Below are positions 18,401 to 27,803 of a stretch of 64,000 nt of DNA, one piece after another. Where the stretch lies: contig JBAYIE010000015.1 of assembly GCA_041665785.1 (NCBI GenBank), forward strand, positions 1 through 64,000, in the 5' to 3' direction. The translations under genes and the position numbers were made by a program. Every line of letters starts with the position of its first letter. Positions within the stretch are counted from its first letter, which is position 1. Below the pieces are notes generated by a model. That model was not told the DNA's origin. It searched no databases and worked only from the letters and a program-made list of their open reading frames with translations. The DNA comes from JBAYIE01 sp041665785 (GTDB lineage: Bacteria; Bacteroidota; Bacteroidia; UKL13-3).

Positions 18401-21400
18401 GGGCCGGTATTATGCGTAAAATCGACAACAACGATTTTGAAGCTTCCAATATTGATTATATCGAAATCTGGATAATGGATCCGTACTTGTCGACTCCCTA
18501 TACCTCCAATTCCGGGAAACTGATTATTAATCTGGGTAATATTTCTGAAGACATTTTACACGACGGACGTAAATCGGCTGAAAATGGAATTCCGAAAAGC
18601 GATAATCCTGCTGAGCATTTTGTAGATACTACGGCGTGGGCAAGGGTGCCACGTACCCCTGTCATCAATTTTGCATTTGATGCCGACCCGGATGCCCGTG
18701 CCAAGCAAGATGTGGGACTGGATGGCTTCTCTGATGAAGGCGAACTTATCGTTTATAATTCGCCGTATCTGGCAAGACTGGCGGCCAATTTCGGTCCCAA
18801 CTCTCCGGTGTACGAGAAAGCATCCGACGACCCTTCATCCGACAATTACCATTATTACCTTGGAGATGATTATGACGCTCAGCTCCTGAATATTATTAAT
18901 CGTTATAAAAAATACAACCGCCATCAGGGCAATTCTCCAACTACCTCCGATCCTCCTACTTCGGCAACCAACAGCCCCGACAACGAAGATGTTAACCGCG
19001 ACTATACCCTGAATGATATTGAAGAATATTTCCAGTATGAAATTGACATTGCGAAAGACCGTTTGGTAATTGGTCAGAACTTTGTTACCGACAGCGTACG
19101 CCGTTCACGTAAACTGGATAATGGAAAAGTAGAAGACGTAACCTGGTATCAGTTAAAAATTCCAATCCGCGAATACCAACGTCGTGTGGGTGAAATCATG
19201 GACTTCAAATCCATCCGGTTTATGCGTTTGCTCATGACCGGTTTTGAAAACGAACAGGTATTGCGTTTTGGTTCCCTCCAACTCGTACGTGCCGATTGGC
19301 GGAAATATATCGGAAGCCTTGAAGTTGGAAAAGAAGGTAAGCCCAACGATGCCGGAGATGATACCCGTTTTATTGTATCTACAGTAAACGTTGAGAAGAA
19401 CCCTGCTTATAAATTACCTCCGGGCATTCAGCGGGAAGTTGATTTCAGTACGCCTCAGAGCATTCAACAAAATGAGCAATCTCTTTCGCTTCAGGTATGC
19501 GACCTAAACGATGGTGATGCACGAGCCGTTTTTAAAAATACACAGGTTGACCTGAGGCAATACGGAAAACTGCGTATGTTTATTCATGCACAGGCAGAAG
19601 GGCAGGTCTTAAACGATGGAGACCTCACCGCATTTATTCGTTTGGGTACCGATTTAACAAACAACTATTACGAACTGGAAATTCCTTTACAGGTTAGCAC
19701 TAGTTCTGCTACCGATGTAGCGATATGGCCTGATGCCAATCAGATAGTATTGACACTGGAAGATTTTATTGACGCCAAAATAGATCGAACCAATGCCAAT
19801 TTCCCGTTTACCGCTCCTTATTATAAACAAACTGCATCGGGAAAAATTACGGTTATTGGTTTGCCGGATCTGAGTAATGTAAAAGTGATGATGCTGGGTG
19901 TTCGAAATCCGAAGGCAAAACCGGGAAGTGGCGACGACGCTTTACCCAAGTGTGCCCAGGTTTGGTTCAACGAATTGCGGATGACAGAATTCAATAACCG
20001 GGGAGGCTGGGCTGCTACCGGACGTATGCAGGCACAACTGGCCGATTTCGGGAATATGCAGATTGCCGGAAATTTATCTACCGTTGGCTTTGGTGGGATC
20101 GATAAAAAAATTCAGGAACGCAATATGGACGATAAATATCAGTACGATATTCAATCCAGTTTCCAATTGGGAAAATTCTTTCCTAAAAAAACCGGTTTGC
20201 AAATCCCGCTCTTTTTATCGTATGGCAATACCATTGTCAGACCGTACTACAATCCACTGAATCCTGATACCCGGCTTCAGAAAGAAATTGATCAAACAAC
20301 CGATGAAGTAAGAAAAGACAATATCAGCCGCGCTGCTGATGATTTTACCATGCGAAAAAGTCTTAACCTGACCAATGTCCGGAAAGAACGCGTGAATAAA
20401 ACTAAAAATCATGTTTACGATATTGAGAATTTCTCGGCTACATATTCTTACAGTGAAACATACCGGCGCAATCAAACCATGTCCTATTATATCCTGCAGA
20501 ATTATATGGGAATGGTTGCCTATACCTACAATTTTGGAGCGAAGCCCTGGGAACCATTCAAAAAAATAAATTCGAGATACCTCACTCTGATCAAAGATTT
20601 CAATGTGTATTACAAACCGCAGTCATGGGGTGCACGGGTACAACTCGACCGGCGTTATGGAGTAACCATCAACCGCAACAACGACAATGTTTTGACCATC
20701 ATTGAACCTTTGTACGACAAAATGTATACCATGACCCGTAATTATGAATTTGCTTACGATTTCTCGAGAGGCCTGAAATTTAATTACAACGCTACTGCCA
20801 TTGCACGGATCGACGAACCCCTGGGTCAGATTGATGAAAGTACTCCTCAAAAACGGGATACCATTTGGGAAAATCTGAAAAAAGGCGGTCGGTTAATGCA
20901 GTTCGATCAGTCGGTACGCATGAATTACGATATACCAATCAAGAAACTTCCATACCTGGATTGGATTACTCAATCTTCCTATAATTATCAGGCGAACTAT
21001 CAATGGAAACAGGCACCTCCGGCGGCAGATAGTTTAGGCAACACCATTTCTAACTCTCGCACAGAATCCTTTAATCTCAGTTTGAGTTTTATTTCCTTAT
21101 ACAATAAATCCCAGTTTTTGCAACGTGTGAACAATACAGGAAGAGGAGGACGAACTCCCGGTGGGGTTTCTCGGGGAGATGCCAATAATGCCTCCAAAGG
21201 AGAGCTCCCTGCTTATGTAACCATTCCGTTTAAATTGCTTACTGCGGTAAAAAATGCACGAGGTACCTATACCAAAACGGAATCCACAACCCTACCCGGT
21301 TTCAATCCAAAACCCAAATACCTGGGTCAGAATTTTGAAGAGCAAGCACCCGGTTTCGATTTTATCCTGGCTTTGCAGGACCCCGATTACCGGTATAAAG

Positions 21401-22572
21401 CAGCCCGCAACGGATGGATCAGTAACGATTACCGCATTACCAATTCGTTTCTCCACAGTACTTCAGAAAATATTACCGGGAATATAACACTGGAACCCAT
21501 CAGCGATCTTCGCATTGAAACCAACCTGATGCGCAACCGAACCATGACCACCTCTGTAGTATTTCGTTTTGATTCCGCCACACAGGAATTTAAAGATGTG
21601 AATCAACCCAACGAAATCGGATCATACAGCATCAGTTACAATATTTTCATGACCACCTTCGATAAAGAATCCGGAGGAACAACGGAAGCCTTTCAGGCTT
21701 TTAGCGAGAATCGAAAAATTATTTCGCAACGCTTGGCCGAAGATCCGAATTACCCGGGAGGTGCCACCAACGACGATGGATACCGCGCAGGCTACAGCCG
21801 TGCATCGCAACATGTACTTATCCCTGCTTTCCTTGCAGCATACAGTGGCAAAGATGCCAATACGATTGCCACAACCCCGTTCCCGAATATGCCTGAACTT
21901 AACTGGAGAATCACATACAGTGGCTTTGGTAAAATGGACTGGGTTAAAGATTGGGCCAGCAATATTCAGTTCAGCAATGCCTATTCTTCTACCTATACCG
22001 TTTCTTCCTTTCAAAGTATTTTGCAGGACGATTCTTCCAACACCAATACTTTTACCGGCGATTATGTTCCGCATTTGCAAATCAAAATGATTTCCATTTC
22101 TGAACGTTGGGGTCCGTTTATCGGCGTGGAAGTTATTTTTATAAATAACTTAAATATTAAGGTAGAGTATAAGCGCGACCGCACATTAAATTTTAGTCTG
22201 GCTAATCTTCAACTAACTGAAATGAAAGGAGATGAAATCAGCATAAATACCGGATATAAAAAGAGCGGGTTAATGTTACCTTTTAAAGGTGCAGGCGGTC
22301 GCAGGTTAGTTTTCGAAAACGAGATAAACTTCAGTCTGCAATTTTCGGTGAAAGAAGTGGTGACCAATATTCGCGCACTGGATAGTCCTCAATCAGAACC
22401 GGTACAGGGACAAACCATTTATACCTTACGTCCAACAATCGATTATATGATTTCCAAGCAACTGATGTTGCGCATTTTTTATGATTACCGTCAAACCGAT
22501 CCAAAGGTTTCGAGTTCGTATCCTACCATTATTCAAAGTGGTGGATTCTCATTAAGGTATACCATTCAATAG
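15445..22572 (+). CDS. sprA: SprA, outer-membrane translocon of the type IX secretion system
   Basis: 2375 residues, close to the ~2,400 expected of SprA. It is the giant single-chain outer-membrane beta-barrel through which T9SS cargo leaves the cell, and it is required for gliding in Flavobacterium. Recognisable segments include PRGTAELIFQGLFNTVRNP, the DFRQKIQLNVQGSIGDKL block that follows, and later conserved stretches such as AYLDDFENSESQIDLR and ARVPRTP, with many amphipathic beta-strands to the C-terminus. The start is TTG at 15445: a TAG lies immediately before it in frame and no ATG occurs early, and only this start supplies the signal sequence (FKHISLSIALAFLVNLVWGAP). Its presence explains the T9SS signals on five proteins elsewhere in the window. 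Confidence 0.97.
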   Translation: MSSSGFKHISLSIALAFLVNLVWGAPAEILPEFSETKLSALPNYLAPPDSSDEDTSRIKLRYPIRDRKPYERTSPRNPFDLGEPSAVKNKYVLDPETNSYNYSSTIGNQPYRLPATVSIKDKLKEDSKQGNESYFRQRAQANNFASGSGIIPPLKLGPKVFERIFGSGIVDIRPRGTAELIFQGLFNTVRNPAFPPQQQTTGQFDFRQKIQLNVQGSIGDKLKVNINYDTEATFDFENQVKLDYSGKDDDILKKIELGNVSLPLTSSLIQGSQSLFGVKTEMQFGKLKVTSIFTQQRGKTTETEITGGAQTSKFDIQSDNYDYNRHYFLGQYFRDHYDEWMRGLPIVGSPVIINRVEVWVTNRSGSFDGSRDVIGFEDLGETDKRDNKNWVVNPAYEGPENRTNSLFDYLKGKGINPDTARLRASSTVQNELIRNQSATGLQPITQFQMISYARLLNQNDFSFNSRLGYISLNQTLNNDDVLCVAYEYTLNGKTYRVGEFTTDIPQNQLTPNVLFLKMLKGPSLRPDLPIWDLMMKNVYSLGTYGIQTKDFKLSIVYADDPSGADLNYIPIQGEPGLTGKPLIQVMNLDNVNTQQEKAPDGLFDFYEGLTINSQQGRIFFPVVEPFGSYLQSRFQVNPTKARYYCYFELYDSTRFAASQLPQYNKFFLRGTFQGQSSSEVSLNSTNIPRGSVRVTANGAPLTENIDYTVDYNIGRVKILNTSLLNSGAVIKVSSESNSLFSIQQKTLMGTRLDYKLSNDILLGGTLLYLNERPLTPKVNLGEEPISNVMIGLDGSYKSESRVLTKIVDRIPFIDTKEKSQVTIAGEYAHLFPGVQSSLAQSGTAYLDDFENSESQIDLRMGNNWVLASTPQGQPDRFPEGNFLDNLAYGYRRANLAWYSIATTFYARNSFTPQHIQDDNNMLSDHRMRQVDVSEIYPNRQLQAGMPTNIPTFDLAYFPKERGPYNYNANPTEVNAGDTLLKPTENWAGIMRKIDNNDFEASNIDYIEIWIMDPYLSTPYTSNSGKLIINLGNISEDILHDGRKSAENGIPKSDNPAEHFVDTTAWARVPRTPVINFAFDADPDARAKQDVGLDGFSDEGELIVYNSPYLARLAANFGPNSPVYEKASDDPSSDNYHYYLGDDYDAQLLNIINRYKKYNRHQGNSPTTSDPPTSATNSPDNEDVNRDYTLNDIEEYFQYEIDIAKDRLVIGQNFVTDSVRRSRKLDNGKVEDVTWYQLKIPIREYQRRVGEIMDFKSIRFMRLLMTGFENEQVLRFGSLQLVRADWRKYIGSLEVGKEGKPNDAGDDTRFIVSTVNVEKNPAYKLPPGIQREVDFSTPQSIQQNEQSLSLQVCDLNDGDARAVFKNTQVDLRQYGKLRMFIHAQAEGQVLNDGDLTAFIRLGTDLTNNYYELEIPLQVSTSSATDVAIWPDANQIVLTLEDFIDAKIDRTNANFPFTAPYYKQTASGKITVIGLPDLSNVKVMMLGVRNPKAKPGSGDDALPKCAQVWFNELRMTEFNNRGGWAATGRMQAQLADFGNMQIAGNLSTVGFGGIDKKIQERNMDDKYQYDIQSSFQLGKFFPKKTGLQIPLFLSYGNTIVRPYYNPLNPDTRLQKEIDQTTDEVRKDNISRAADDFTMRKSLNLTNVRKERVNKTKNHVYDIENFSATYSYSETYRRNQTMSYYILQNYMGMVAYTYNFGAKPWEPFKKINSRYLTLIKDFNVYYKPQSWGARVQLDRRYGVTINRNNDNVLTIIEPLYDKMYTMTRNYEFAYDFSRGLKFNYNATAIARIDEPLGQIDESTPQKRDTIWENLKKGGRLMQFDQSVRMNYDIPIKKLPYLDWITQSSYNYQANYQWKQAPPAADSLGNTISNSRTESFNLSLSFISLYNKSQFLQRVNNTGRGGRTPGGVSRGDANNASKGELPAYVTIPFKLLTAVKNARGTYTKTESTTLPGFNPKPKYLGQNFEEQAPGFDFILALQDPDYRYKAARNGWISNDYRITNSFLHSTSENITGNITLEPISDLRIETNLMRNRTMTTSVVFRFDSATQEFKDVNQPNEIGSYSISYNIFMTTFDKESGGTTEAFQAFSENRKIISQRLAEDPNYPGGATNDDGYRAGYSRASQHVLIPAFLAAYSGKDANTIATTPFPNMPELNWRITYSGFGKMDWVKDWASNIQFSNAYSSTYTVSSFQSILQDDSSNTNTFTGDYVPHLQIKMISISERWGPFIGVEVIFINNLNIKVEYKRDRTLNFSLANLQLTEMKGDEISINTGYKKSGLMLPFKGAGGRRLVFENEINFSLQFSVKEVVTNIRALDSPQSEPVQGQTIYTLRPTIDYMISKQLMLRIFYDYRQTDPKVSSSYPTIIQSGGFSLRYTIQ

Positions 22573-22614
22573 TACTTTGGTTTCAATTTGAAAACAATCA
22601 TTAACAGACAAAAT

Positions 22615-23538
22615 ATGAAAAAAGGTGTTTCGCTGCTTATGATGCTGATCCTTTTTGGCCATATAACCTTGGCACAAACTATCAGGAAAATTATTTTGGA
22701 TAGCTCCGATTTTTATTGCGGGCATTATTTAGCTGTTCAACCACAATCCGACAGCATAGCTGGCGTTTTGGTGTTGTTATCAGGTTTTGGTCAACGTGCC
22801 GAGGACACTCCTCCAGAAACAAAACTTCACAACGTTGCTTTTGCAAACAACATTTTAACCGTTTTTTATGCTGCTGGTAACAAATTGTATGCCGACTCTT
22901 CTACACAGGCTAAACTAAACCGGGTAATAAAGGATGTATTAAAACGGTATAAAGTTCAGGTAAATTCTTTTGTCATTGGTGGTTTTTCTGCCGGTGGAAT
23001 GATTGCATTAAGATATGTTGAACTCTGCAATGAATTTCCAAATCTGTTTCCCATACAGCCCAAAGGAGTTTTCGTGGTTGACTCGCCGGTTGATTTTTTT
23101 ACCATATGGAATGAATTGGAAGAAGCGGCTAAAAGCAAATCATCTGAAGCTGCAGTGGAAGAGGCTGTAAGAGCTATGAAATTCATATCCGGTGATCATG
23201 GCAACCCTAAAGATAATCCAACATTTTATGCCCGGATGAATCCATTCAGTATGAACATAAATTTAGGTGAAAATGAACGGTTTTTAAAATCAACTCCTGT
23301 GCGGGCTTATCACGATGTAGATGTCTCGTGGTGGCTGAAAAACCGCAATCAATCAGTACGGGAAGCAAACTATATGGTTACCTCCGAACTGATCAAGCGG
23401 TTAAACCAATTGGGAAATAAAAGGGCGGAATTTATGCAAACCTATCAAACCGGATATCGATCAAACGGGCAACGTCATCCACATTCCTGGTCTATTGTGA
23501 ATGAGGTGGAATTTGTACAATGGATAAAAGGATTATAA
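22615..23538 (+). CDS. secreted alpha/beta hydrolase
   Basis: 307 residues from the ATG at 22615, which starts a signal peptide (MKKGVSLLMMLILFGHITLAQ); a TTG nine codons earlier is less likely. The fold is alpha/beta hydrolase: a glycine-rich strand VLVLLSGFGQ, then the nucleophile elbow GGFSAGG with Ser125. His288 or His290 (RHPHSW) is the likely catalytic His, and Asp156 or Asp160 is a candidate acid. This suggests an esterase or peptidase in the periplasm or on the surface. It lacks a T9SS signal and a lipobox. It follows sprA by about 40 bases and may be co-transcribed with it, but nothing ties it functionally to secretion. The substrate is unknown. Confidence 0.8.
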   Translation: MKKGVSLLMMLILFGHITLAQTIRKIILDSSDFYCGHYLAVQPQSDSIAGVLVLLSGFGQRAEDTPPETKLHNVAFANNILTVFYAAGNKLYADSSTQAKLNRVIKDVLKRYKVQVNSFVIGGFSAGGMIALRYVELCNEFPNLFPIQPKGVFVVDSPVDFFTIWNELEEAAKSKSSEAAVEEAVRAMKFISGDHGNPKDNPTFYARMNPFSMNINLGENERFLKSTPVRAYHDVDVSWWLKNRNQSVREANYMVTSELIKRLNQLGNKRAEFMQTYQTGYRSNGQRHPHSWSIVNEVEFVQWIKGL

Positions 23539-23548
23539 AATAATCGCT

Positions 23549-25390
23549 TTATTCTACTGTTACCGACTTAGCCAGATTACGAGGCTGATCTACATTGCAA
23601 CCACGCATGACGGCAATATGATACGATAACAATTGCAATGGAATAGTAGCCAGTAACGGTAACATACATTCTTCGCAGGAAGGAATATAAATAACATAAT
23701 CGGCATGCTGACGAATATGCTCGTCACCTTTGGTAGCAATGGCAATAACAACTCCCTTACGTGCACGAACTTCCTGAATATTGCTGATCACCTTTTCATA
23801 ATTGCTGTGTTGAGTTGCTATCACAACTACCGGCATTTCTTCGTCGATCAATGCTATCGGACCATGTTTCATTTCGGCAGCAGGATAGCCTTCGGCATGG
23901 ATATAAGAAATCTCTTTCAATTTTAAGGCACCTTCAAGAGCTACCGGAAATCCATATCCCCGACCGAGATACAAGGCGTTTTTCGAATCCTTAAACTTTT
24001 CAGCTATGGATTTGATGTATTCGTTTGACTGCAGAGTTTGCTCTACTTTTTGCGGAATGGTTTCAAGATCGATCAGCAACTCGCGCAGCCGTGCTGATGT
24101 AAGCGTTCCTTTCTTTTGTGCAATGGAAAGGGATATCAGCAGCAATGCCGTTACCTGTGCGGTAAATGCCTTGGTGGATGCCACCCCAATTTCCGGACCG
24201 GCATGCGTGTATGCTCCTGCATCGGTAAAGCGGGGAATGGATGAACCAACCACATTGCAAATACCAAAAATGGTTGCACCTTTACTTTTTGCCAGATCAA
24301 GGGCAGCAAGTGTATCAGCCGTTTCTCCGCTTTGAGAAATAGCAATCACAAAATCCTTTTCGCTGATCACCGGGTTACGGTAACGGAATTCTGAAGCGTA
24401 TTCTACCTCTACCGGTATCCGGGCAAAATCTTCCAGGAGGTATTCGCCAACCAAACCTGCATGCCACGAGGTACCACAACCCACAATGAGAATGCGTTGT
24501 ATATTCTTTAGTTTATCTTCAAACTGATCGATCCCTGCCATGGTAATTATCGAATCGTTGATATGGATCCGACCACGGTATGAGTCATGAATCGAACGGG
24601 GTTGTTCAAATATTTCCTTCATCATGAAATGTTCGTACCCCCCTTTTTCAATGCTCTCGAGGTTTACTTCCAATTCATGGATATAAGGCGTTTTGATAAT
24701 ATTGTCGATGGTCTTAACTGTCAGCTGATCACCATTGATCACGGCAATTTCACCGTCATTGAGGTAAATCACATTGCGGGTATACTCCACAATAGGAGTT
24801 GCATCCGATGCGATAAAATGTTCGCCTTCTCCCACACCAATTACCATGGGACTACCCTTGCGGGCCCCGATCAGAAAATGCGGATCCTTCTTTGAAACAA
24901 TCACAATAGCATATGCACCTACCACTTGTGTCAACGACATACGTACCGCTTCTTCAAAAGGAATATTGTTTTTGGTATACACATCTTCAATCAGATGAAT
25001 CAATACTTCCGTATCGGTTTCACTTTTGAATTCATGACCACGTTCAAGCAATGCCTGTTTCAGGGACGCATAATTTTCAATGATACCATTGTGAATAATT
25101 GCAAAGTCACCGGTTTGCGACAGATGCGGATGTGCGTTTACATCATTCGGAGCACCATGTGTTGCCCACCGCGTATGGCCCATTCCCAGATTGGCATGGA
25201 TATCTTTTCCGGTTACTGAATTTTCAAGATCTGCAACCTTGCCGCTTTTTTTATAAATATTGAGTTCCTGTTTTTCTGTTACCAAAGCCACGCCTGCACT
25301 GTCGTAACCTCTATACTCCAGACGTTTCAGTCCTTTAATAATGATCGGATAAGCCTCCCGATGTCCCAGATATGCAACTATTCCACACAT
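23549..25390 (-). CDS. glmS: glutamine-fructose-6-phosphate aminotransferase (isomerizing)
   Basis: 613 residues, full length. It makes glucosamine-6-phosphate from fructose-6-phosphate and glutamine, the first step towards UDP-GlcNAc for peptidoglycan and lipid A. The N-terminal class II glutamine amidotransferase domain begins MCGIVAYLG, with Cys2 as nucleophile after Met removal, and has RGYDSAG and MGHTRWATHG. Two SIS domains follow (GCGTSWHAG, SQSGETADT, LGRGYGFPVALEGALKLKE), and the protein ends LAKSVTVE, the strongly conserved GlmS C-terminus. It is the last gene of a minus-strand operon behind aroF, with a 15-base gap. It converges with the hydrolase gene, leaving only 10 bases between stops. 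Confidence 0.98.
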   Translation of the reverse strand: MCGIVAYLGHREAYPIIIKGLKRLEYRGYDSAGVALVTEKQELNIYKKSGKVADLENSVTGKDIHANLGMGHTRWATHGAPNDVNAHPHLSQTGDFAIIHNGIIENYASLKQALLERGHEFKSETDTEVLIHLIEDVYTKNNIPFEEAVRMSLTQVVGAYAIVIVSKKDPHFLIGARKGSPMVIGVGEGEHFIASDATPIVEYTRNVIYLNDGEIAVINGDQLTVKTIDNIIKTPYIHELEVNLESIEKGGYEHFMMKEIFEQPRSIHDSYRGRIHINDSIITMAGIDQFEDKLKNIQRILIVGCGTSWHAGLVGEYLLEDFARIPVEVEYASEFRYRNPVISEKDFVIAISQSGETADTLAALDLAKSKGATIFGICNVVGSSIPRFTDAGAYTHAGPEIGVASTKAFTAQVTALLLISLSIAQKKGTLTSARLRELLIDLETIPQKVEQTLQSNEYIKSIAEKFKDSKNALYLGRGYGFPVALEGALKLKEISYIHAEGYPAAEMKHGPIALIDEEMPVVVIATQHSNYEKVISNIQEVRARKGVVIAIATKGDEHIRQHADYVIYIPSCEECMLPLLATIPLQLLSYHIAVMRGCNVDQPRNLAKSVTVE

Positions 25391-25405
25391 AATAAACCAA
25401 AAATA

Positions 25406-26437
25406 CTATAAAGATTGAAGTTTAAAAACCGAACCTTCGGTATTCACCGCAGGATGCATCAGTTGAATAAGCGGTGTAAGCTGATGCATCAGTTGTTCGA
25501 ACTGTTCCAGCGTTAATGCCTGTTGTGAATCCGAAAGCGCTTTGGCCGGTTCCGGATGAATCTCTATCATTAAACCGTCAGCACCCACTGCCACAGAAGC
25601 CAATGCCATTGGTAATACTCTGGCCGCTATTCCGGTACCATGACTTGGATCCGAAATAATGGGCAGGTGACTTAATTCCTTAATCAATGGAATAACACCC
25701 AGATCCATTACGTTTCTTGAATCCGGATCAAAACTGCGAATTCCACGCTCACACAAAATTACCTGTTGGTTACCGGCACTAAGAATGTATTCGGCTGCCA
25801 GTAACCATTCTTTAACCCTAGCACTCATACCCCGTTTCAACATAACAGGCTTTTGTAATTTACCCAACTCATTGAGCATATAGAAATTCTGCATGTTGCG
25901 GCTACCGATTTGCAGCAAGTCGATATACGGCTCAACTTTATCCAGCAATTTCAAATCCATCAATTCAGAAACTACGCGTAAATTATACTGTCGTGCAGCT
26001 TGATGAATCAATTTCAATCCATCCATGCCCATACCTCTGAAAGTATAGGGAGATGTTCGTGGTTTGAATGCTCCTCCGCGTATGAATGGAATGCCCAAAG
26101 CGGATAATAAACGTGCAGTTTCAAAAATCTGCTCTTCGCTCTCAATGGAACAAGGTCCTGCAATTACCTGAAAATGCCCGGCGCCAATTTTTGCTCCTTT
26201 AATATCCAGTATCGTTTCTTCCTTAAATTTTTTACTGGCCAACTGATAGGTTGTATCGACATCAACAGTTCGCACGATCATATCTGCAAAAGCGCTAAGC
26301 GCTTCTGCCTTTAAAGTATTCCCCGCAATCAACAAGGGTTGACCAGGTACGGTATGACAGGAAATTCCCAATGATCGTATATGCTGCTTCAACAATTCAG
26401 CCTGTTGATTTCCGTATGATGTTAATTCGATGATCAA
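25406..26437 (-). CDS. aroF: 3-deoxy-7-phosphoheptulonate synthase, type I-beta (AroF)
   Basis: 343 residues. It condenses phosphoenolpyruvate and erythrose-4-phosphate in the first step of the shikimate pathway. An N-terminal ferredoxin-like regulatory segment (about 1-70) precedes the barrel, as in the Thermotoga/Bacillus-type enzyme. Key stretches are AGPCSIES, RGGAFKPRTSPYTFRGMG, the ERGIRSF loop (CERGIRSFDPDSRN), DPSHGTG and EIHPEPAKALSD. It sits in the glycogen synthase-DUF4270-aroF-glmS operon, starting four bases before the stop of the DUF4270 gene would allow any promoter, so co-transcription is near certain. Its chorismate product feeds the isochorismate synthase further right. Confidence 0.95.
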   Translation of the reverse strand: MIIELTSYGNQQAELLKQHIRSLGISCHTVPGQPLLIAGNTLKAEALSAFADMIVRTVDVDTTYQLASKKFKEETILDIKGAKIGAGHFQVIAGPCSIESEEQIFETARLLSALGIPFIRGGAFKPRTSPYTFRGMGMDGLKLIHQAARQYNLRVVSELMDLKLLDKVEPYIDLLQIGSRNMQNFYMLNELGKLQKPVMLKRGMSARVKEWLLAAEYILSAGNQQVILCERGIRSFDPDSRNVMDLGVIPLIKELSHLPIISDPSHGTGIAARVLPMALASVAVGADGLMIEIHPEPAKALSDSQQALTLEQFEQLMHQLTPLIQLMHPAVNTEGSVFKLQSL

Positions 26438-26441
26438 GGGT

Positions 26442-27803
26442 TTATTTAATAACAGTGTAAGTTAAATTGAGTTTTAAATTTCCGGTTTCTCTTCGGGTAT
26501 CCAAAACTACACGTTGTGCCGTTACAGGATAATCTGCAGGTACAATCAGATTGAGACCATAATTGATATTTTGGTTTTGGTTTTGATATGTGCCTATAAT
26601 GTTTTGAATTTCTCTGACCACATTAAACCGGTAAGTCTGGTCCGATCCCAATAACCCTCCATAATAAGAAGGATAAATGACCTCATCCAGAATTATCGCA
26701 TTACGGCCCAATGAATCAGATGCCCGTAATTTCACTGTCAAAGGTAAAGAAAAAAGCGGATTGAAGGTTCCCTGCTTCACGGTAAAAACAAGTTCGGCAC
26801 CGGTAACTGCAATTTTATGTTGCTTTACATAATCGAACAGATGGGGAATCAGAATTCTTGTTTTCAAGCCGGTTGCCGGTTGCAGATAATTAATATCACT
26901 ATGAATCGAAGAATAGGCTGGTTGTATGGAAATTCCGGGTAAGTAGGTGTGCAGGTATTGGTTAGTATGAATAATGCTGTTTTTGTAAATAGGAAATTCA
27001 GCTTTTAATGAATCGTTGTAATAAACTACCACAGCTGCTGCATTGGTACGTACATTCAGGTAGGTCATGCAGCCGCTTCCCGGAGGTGGTGTTGCTGAGC
27101 TTACTATGGCCAATCCTTTGAATTTTGATTTAAAGGAGGTATCGTTCACATAAGTACCACTGCTTTGGGTGGCAGGATCTGAAAAGCGATCTCTCAAAAC
27201 GGTTGAAAGCTGATCGAGACGAATTCGGATATGAGGTGCCAGCTTTGTAGTTATGCTCCCGGATTTAATGGTTACACTATCGTCGATATTGGAAAATGAT
27301 CCCGTGAATTCTCCCAGCTGAACTGCTGAAAAAGTATAATTGCGATTGGAGAAATAGAAAGAATCTTCGGCTGATGAGAGGTCTTCATTCAGTTCATACA
27401 CGCGGATAGATTGAGGAGTACTCAATTCTCCGTGAAAAGATGTTGTAGTAGCATACGGCAATTGCAAAACCACCGAATCGATAATTACACTGCTCCCAAA
27501 ACTAAAATCTCCATAAGGTAAACCATACTGAGTATACAAATTGGCTGCTGTGGTACCTATCTCAGGATCATTCAGATTTCCCAGCATATAATAGGTTAAA
27601 GCCCGTGTACGCACCGAATCATAGCGTGTGGTATACGCTATTAGTGTGGTGGTGTCGTGGTAAGAAACATCAAATGGATTTCGCTGACCAACAAAGTCGG
27701 CGGCTACAGACTCTTCCTTATCCCGGCAAGCACCAAGCATAAGAATAAACAGGAAGAATACGGGAAAAAAGTGCTTAGTTCTGCCTTCCCAACAAACTGT
27801 CAT
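26442..27803 (-). CDS. DUF4270 family lipoprotein
   Basis: A secreted lipoprotein of 453 residues from the ATG at 27803; a further in-frame ATG lies at 27821. A short n-region, a hydrophobic core (FFPVFFLFILM) and the lipobox LMLGAC give Cys lipidation near residue 26. The mature protein is rich in beta-strand and matches DUF4270 in outline: an early FVGQRNPFDV stretch, 'SVIIDSVVLQLPY' strands, and a C-terminal segment on beta-strand sets. The function of the family is unknown; a role at the cell surface is likely. The gene start overlaps the glycogen synthase 3' end by 29 bases. As I recall, DUF4270, the one-domain glycogen synthase and panC are neighbours in many Bacteroidota, which supports the call. 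Confidence 0.85.
   Translation of the reverse strand: MTVCWEGRTKHFFPVFFLFILMLGACRDKEESVAADFVGQRNPFDVSYHDTTTLIAYTTRYDSVRTRALTYYMLGNLNDPEIGTTAANLYTQYGLPYGDFSFGSSVIIDSVVLQLPYATTTSFHGELSTPQSIRVYELNEDLSSAEDSFYFSNRNYTFSAVQLGEFTGSFSNIDDSVTIKSGSITTKLAPHIRIRLDQLSTVLRDRFSDPATQSSGTYVNDTSFKSKFKGLAIVSSATPPPGSGCMTYLNVRTNAAAVVVYYNDSLKAEFPIYKNSIIHTNQYLHTYLPGISIQPAYSSIHSDINYLQPATGLKTRILIPHLFDYVKQHKIAVTGAELVFTVKQGTFNPLFSLPLTVKLRASDSLGRNAIILDEVIYPSYYGGLLGSDQTYRFNVVREIQNIIGTYQNQNQNINYGLNLIVPADYPVTAQRVVLDTRRETGNLKLNLTYTVIK

Noticed and set aside
21622..22080. 152-residue minus-strand frame inside sprA
   Set aside because: Antisense to strongly conserved SprA coding sequence, with no recognisable protein features.
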